Below are positions 59,278 through 64,000 of a stretch of 64,000 nt of DNA, piece after piece. Under the pieces are notes generated by a model. It had not been told where the DNA came from. It did not search any database and was given only the letters and a program-made list of their open reading frames with translations. This stretch comes from Rhinopomastus cyanomelas (lineage: Eukaryota; Chordata; Aves; Bucerotiformes; Rhinopomastidae), in NCBI GenBank assembly GCA_013400115.1, contig VXBP01004607.1:170834-234833 (forward strand). Direction: 5' to 3'. Within the stretch, counting starts at the first letter, position 1, and every line of letters starts with the position of its first letter. The translations under genes and the position numbers were made by a program.

Positions 59278-62200
59278 GGGGGCTGGAACAGAAGGTTTGA
59301 TACTAAATGGATTTAGTAGGTAACACTGTTGGCAGAAGGAAATGCTCCCACCTCACAAAAGTTTCACAACCCCAAACTTTGAACCATTTGAAAGCACTGC
59401 AAAATGGCAACAAATGGCAGTTGTATTAGACAGCAATATCTTAAAACATACCTTGTAAGATTTGATGAGTGCTAGAGAGTCTCAAAGGCCAAATTGTTGA
59501 GATGTGCAGCTTCACCATCTCATTGATTTAAATTACAACTACTGTTACAAATTCATGTGTACACAGGCTTTTCCATAAGCAGAGTCAAGTGTAAAAATAT
59601 ACCTAAAAATAGATAGAAACCAAGAGATTACTTTATCTGACTGCTGTGATTCTAGTACATCTGTGCTTCTCAGATCAGCTTTTTGAAAACGTCTTCTGAA
59701 AACTAATGTGCGGCCTTCTAGGCTACCAACTTCTGGGGAAAACATGTTACAAGCTTTTTCCTTCTCTGTTTCTCTTGTTTTACTGCCAGCTAAACTTAAT
59801 TGTATTTTGCTCTGAGCAAAAATGGGAAGAATTTAATACAGGGTAGAAGGCTTTCTACCCTTGGCTAAGACCAAGAGGACTAAAACAAACACTAGTTTGC
59901 TGAACTAAGGCAAAGTAACAACAATATGTAATAAAAATGACCTGAAATCAGAGAAAGATAGTCCTCATCATTTGTTTCTACACAGTGCTGCTGAAGACCA
60001 GTGGTAATGTTGACACGAGTGAATTGGTCTCCAGTGTCTGTCATTACAGTTCTTTCACTGTAATGACTGTGCCTTAGGAGCACAATGATGACTGAAAGGA
60101 GTGAATACGGAACTCTGTGTTCCACTGAATCATACTCTGATAAATACATTACAATCAGCTCAAAGAAAGACAGGCCATATAATAATTATCTAAAGTCTAG
60201 TAAACATGGCCATGCTAGAGAACAATTAGCATGTTGTTTATTTCTGGTTGACTCCAGTCTTTAAATTTAGTTTCTGTTCTTCTCCTAATACAAACTGTCT
60301 AATGGTACCATTTATGCCATAAGGCACTGACGCTGATGAGAAGCGAGTAGAAGAGTCATAGGGGCACTGTTTGTGTTTGTTTAAAATCTAATAAGAAATT
60401 ATTTCAAAAAGCTACTTTTCTCTCTAATAACATATAACTTATTAACAAATAAAACTTTGATACATTAATCTGGTTTCAAATCCAATAGTACTTAATGGAA
60501 CTTTTGGCTGTGCATCAGCCAAGAGGAACAAGGAACATTACATGGTGAACTGAATTCAAATAAGTCAATATGTTTTGGAATGTTAAATACTTATTTTGCA
60601 CAATGTATCATCATTAGTTGCCTAATCTTTGAAGTTACGTTTAAAGAAAAAATGGGATTTTTCCACATGGTCGACTGGGCAGGGATTGTCTTATACTTTG
60701 TCTCTGTCTTATACTTCGAGGAGCAAAGATTTCAGGAACGTTAATTAATGAAGTGCCATCATTACGCATTGAAAACCATCCAGGGTTCTTGGTTTTGAAA
60801 GCTAATTGCGCAAATGATACAATGATTCCCGCAAACAAAACAAGGAATATATGATATAAATGTAGCTTCATTTGAACTGGTGTCACATGTATTAAGATCC
60901 TACGACCAATCTCAAAAGAAAAACTGTAAAGGGTTGAGCTGTACTGACAACAATTGTATAAGCTGTCTTCAAATTTATTGGGTGGACATGTTCCAAAAGG
61001 ACCTACAGCAGCTGTGGGTGCTGGCTTATTTTACAGCACGGGTTATATTCTTAAGTTAACTTGTTATTGAATGTAAAATAAAATAATAATGGTCCTTCAG
61101 CTTTAACTCTTACTTGTCATTAAACTCTAGTTTAACCTTTAATGTTTACAGAAACTATGAACCATAACTCTTTAGAACCCGGTGCAACCAGTAAATAATG
61201 TCATGTTTAATTGAATATGAGCGTGCATTTTGTTTACTTTGAAATCTGAGGATTTCAAGTTACTTGGCCTGAGGCATTGAGAAGTTGCTATGGCACCTTG
61301 TGAAAATGTTATGGCTCAGCATAAAACTGGAATGATCAGTTGGGACCTTCCAGTTTCAGGTTTTGGCGCTTTGTTCTTGACTTTTTTTTGGTTTTGTTCT
61401 TTGTTTGAAGAGGAAATCCTGTCTCTGCACTAGGCACAGCAGCCATCATGTGACGAGAGAGTGGAGAACATCCAGAATCAGCAGAAGGAAGGATTCATCT
61501 GAATTCCGTTGTTTGCTCAAATGGAGAGAATTCTTCCCTTGTTTATGGCTGCAGGAATCAGCAAAGCTGGAAATGGAGGACTGGCTTGGCAGAACATGAA
61601 ACAGGAAACTGGGCCTTGAATTGCGCTCTGACGCTGAGTAACTTAATGTTTCCAGTGTTTCCACAAGGAACAAGAACTGCTGGAAATCTCCTCCCTTTGA
61701 GGGAAGCAGCTTGACCCACTAATGTAAGAATATGGTTAATCTCTGTGTATCTTTGTGTAAGGTTTTTATGTGGGGTGAATTAGATACGACTTGGGTTTTT
61801 TTTTCCAAAATCAAGTTAGTTTTGTTTTTTGCTTGCCATTTATAACTGTTTCTGAAACCTCTTTGTTTTGACCCACTATTAAATTAATTGGTTAATTTTA
61901 TTTTGGCATTAAACTCTTTACACATTTTCACAATCAAACTTTTAGACTATACAAAAATGAAATATATTTTAAAAACAAAATAAACCTACCCACTCATTGA
62001 TCGCTTCTGTTCTTTCAAAATTTGTCTATGTGCCATTCACCTCACAGGAGGTATTTATGGTGCTGGAACAGTTGATGGGAGAGCAAAAGGAATGAACTAT
62101 GAAAGATCAGTTTCCACCAGTCCTCATGATTCAAGGACTTTCTGAATGGCTAGACTCCAAGGTACAAGTAGACAAAGAAATGCATATAGACATTGTAATC

Positions 62201-62859
62201 AAAGTGATAAGTAAAGTACATATCAGAACAAGAGACCAGATTAAAACAAGACATAGTCAATAAAATCACAACCTCACTGTGCCAGTTTTTCAGTCACTAA
62301 TGGTGGTCGCAGATTTGATTTCCTGGGGTCTTCAATAAACACAAAAAACCCGACAAATTAATATATTTATTCAACAAAGAACAATTAGGAAAAAAAAAGG
62401 GAGGGGAAAAAAGCTGTAAAGAACCAGCACACAGATTCTTCACATCCCCATCACAATCCCAAGTTGCCAGTGGCTGCCTGGAACCACACAAAACCTAACA
62501 AAGGATTCCTCCCACCCTCTCCTCTTAGCAGGTGCCTAAAATCACCCACAAGAAAGAAGGAAAAGAAAAAACAGATAAAGACTTCTCCCAAAAAATGAGA
62601 AAATATTTTAATGGTTTTTTTGTGGTTTTGAAGACCCTGGGAAGTCAAAATTGGGACATAATTTGGTAACTAAACATGAGGCAGACATAATATTAATAAT
62701 ATATATTTAACATTTCATAATTAATTTTCAAAATGTCTAATCTCATAATTTAGGCATTTTTAAGGAGTCTTTGTTTTAGATAAAACCAAATATCCTGAGG
62801 AGGTAGATAATGATACTCAGTGCTCACATACTTCTCAGGAGGATCCAACAGAGAGTCCT
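59278..62859. other. Upstream intergenic stretch
   Basis: No confirmed gene. It holds a 94-codon open frame behind a splice-acceptor-like site at 60641-60923 (minus), discussed as a finding, and two other exon-like frames that do not join in phase. A T-rich patch at 61380-61400 and a mixed-composition patch at 61400-61700 may be unclassified repeat. Confidence 0.4.
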
Positions 62860-63640
62860 TCCTGTACAAGGGAAGGACTGGGGTAAGATACACCTGCTCG
62901 GTCCCATGATTATTCCTTCCTGCAGAACATGACAAAGGTCTGTGGACTTAATGAAGGAGAGATCATTATCTTCTCTTTGCTTCGATGTTGGAACATGGTC
63001 GACAGCAGAGAGGGTCAGCAGCTGGCAAGACATTTTTGGAAGGCTGGGACTGATAGAGCTCTTGGGAGTGAATCTGATACCACCAGCCTCTTCAGGACAC
63101 TTCTGGCTACTGTAAAGAAAGACTGTCCTTACAAGGATGATGTCTTCGTTTGGCCTTGCAAGTGAATCATGTTGTAGAAGAGTAGCCAGTACTTGAGAGC
63201 TGTCAGTGCTTGATGTGACATATGGAGATTGGGCTCAAAATGTAAATCCAAATCAGAGTGCCGTACCACTGGTCTGTCGACCAACAGACTAACAACTGTG
63301 TTGTTCCATCTTGTGGTGGTTGCCGTTGCACTGTTCACACCTGTTCAACTGACCCTTCTGTTGCAGCCACAGCAAATCACTAGCAACCAGCTACTAACTG
63401 TGTTCAGAGTTAGAGGGGCCCTGCCTCCAGCCAAATAAAGGAGAGGGACAGCTGTGTGTACTGGACACTGTGGAGCTGATGGCCTGGCACATCAGAGCCA
63501 CTGCAGTACCATGAAGATACAGGTGCACAGTGCACCTAATACAATCAAACCACCAAGGAAAAGAACCTGTAACAACCTTTGGAGTGGCTGGAGGGTCCTG
63601 AGAACGGAAACTGCTGGGGGCCAAAACAAGCCTGATGGGA
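62860..63640 (+). pseudogene. Decayed endogenous retrovirus gag/pro relic
   Basis: An open frame at 62929-63165 (78 codons) contains IIIFSLLRCWNMV and ends ATVKKDCPYKDDVFVWPCK before a TGA. This resembles the Gag of avian endogenous retroviruses in my recollection. The same frame continues weakly past the stop (YLRAVSA at about 63190, then further stops). At 63516-63536 a different frame reads DTGAQCT, the retroviral aspartic-protease active-site signature, followed at once by a TAA stop (63537). The copy is therefore broken by stops and frame changes and cannot be functional. A CR1 mosaic begins at about 63655, where the relic stops. The 5' LTR and the class are not identified. Confidence 0.55.
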
Positions 63641-63654
63641 CATGTCTGGGAGAT

Positions 63655-63869
63655 ACATGCAATCCATTCAGCGAGATCTGGACAGGCTGGAGAACTGGGC
63701 AGAGAAAAATCTAATGAGCTATAACAAGAGTAAGTGCAGAGTCTTGCAACTGGGCAAGAACAACCCCAGGTACCAATATAGGCTGGGGACTGACCTGTTG
63801 GAGTGTAGTGTAGGGGAAAGGGACTTGGGGGTCCTGGTGGACAACAAGATGACTATGAGCCAGCAATGT
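63655..63869 (+). mobile_element. CR1 LINE internal ORF2 fragment
   Basis: From GCAATCCATTCAGCGAGATC (IQRDLDRLENWAEKNLMSYN), then KSKCRVLQLGKNNPRYQYRL and GERDLGVLVDNKMTMSQQC. It breaks off at AGCAATGT, before the usual ALVAKKA region, so it has neither its 5' nor its 3' end. It abuts the retroviral relic on its left. Confidence 0.9.
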
Positions 63870-63884
63870 TTAATGGTTTTTTTT

Positions 63885-64000
63885 AGGAAGGACATTGAGG
63901 TACTTGAGCGTGTCCAGAGAAGGGCAACGAGGCTGGTGAGGGGCCTTGAGCACAAGCCCTATGAGGAGAGGCTGAGGGAGCTGGGATTGTTTAGCCTTGA
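63885..64000 (+). mobile_element. CR1 LINE, different subfamily, continues beyond window
   Basis: After a short TTAATGGTTTTTTTT spacer the sequence restarts in ORF2: KKDIEVLERVQRRATRLVRG-like, then EHKPYEERLRELGLFSL. The GGCTGGTGAGGGGCCTTGAG text differs from the left fragment's subfamily. It runs off the end of the window. Confidence 0.88.

Noticed and set aside
59603..59811. Exon-like minus-strand frame with a good acceptor (CATTTTTGCTCAG) and open codons through NMFSPEVGSLEGRTLVFRRR
   Set aside because: No recognisable domain, weak donor choices, and it does not join in phase with the neighbouring exon-like frame at 59942-60091 (joining them creates a stop within a few codons).
59942..60091. 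Exon-like minus-strand frame with acceptor CTCCTTTCAG and donor CAG|GTCATT
   Set aside because: Phase is incompatible with the next candidate, there is no domain, and the length is compatible with chance.
1..64000. CRISPR arrays, tRNA/rRNA genes, prokaryotic operons or phage modules
   Set aside because: None seen; all larger repeat structure is explained by CR1, LTR-type elements or small local duplications.

Overview
The window is vertebrate, almost certainly avian, nuclear DNA. It is AT-rich and intron-dominated, with one CpG island, no bacterial-style gene packing, and about twenty CR1 (chicken-repeat-1) LINE fragments, the hallmark interspersed repeat of bird genomes. The only host gene I can support is SNX24 (sorting nexin 24, a PX-domain protein), on the minus strand. 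Three phase-0 coding exons are visible with clean GT-AG borders: exon 1 (58362-58421) inside the CpG island, exon 2 (14216-14299) and exon 3 (9319-9423). Together they encode the first 83 residues, including most of the phosphoinositide-binding PX core. Intron 1 is about 44.1 kb, intron 2 about 4.8 kb, and the remaining exons must lie beyond position 1 or were missed. The human 5q23 region holding SNX24 is, as far as I recall, syntenic with the avian Z chromosome, so a Z origin is possible but not shown here.

Layout. 1-9318 is SNX24 intron 3, with two young, internally deleted CR1 copies back to back (1984-4497). 9424-14215 is intron 2, with an old CR1 at 12375-13915. 14300-58361 is intron 1. 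It holds many CR1 copies in both orientations, a probable solo LTR (30472-30944) with a heat-shock-element-like array, an 88-bp tandem duplication (49305-49480), a 460-base assembly gap (52159-52618) inside what looks like a second LTR-type element, and the G-rich edge of the CpG island. 58362-58800 is exon 1, 5'UTR and promoter, with paired CACGTG E-boxes, YY1-type ATGGCG motifs, a 13-codon upstream ORF, a GC box and a CRE-like site. 58800-64000 is upstream intergenic DNA with an old CR1 tail, a decayed retroviral gag/pro relic (about 62860-63640), and a CR1 mosaic that runs off the end.

The CR1 copies form at least two relatively young 3'-tail classes plus several older ones. One copy (19831-20766) keeps a 311-codon uninterrupted C-terminal part of ORF2. 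Others are rearranged: an ORF1-to-ORF2 fusion by internal deletion, a copy whose internal segment carrying the RT catalytic region is inverted, and a copy with an internal deletion exactly at an ambiguous base.

I found no tRNA or rRNA genes, no CRISPR array and no operon. I do not see a convincing new biological system. The observations most worth checking are the promoter/uORF architecture of SNX24, the rearranged CR1 copies, the HSE-like array in the LTR, the paired palindromes near 27.6 kb, and a lone possible transmembrane exon at 60.6-60.9 kb.
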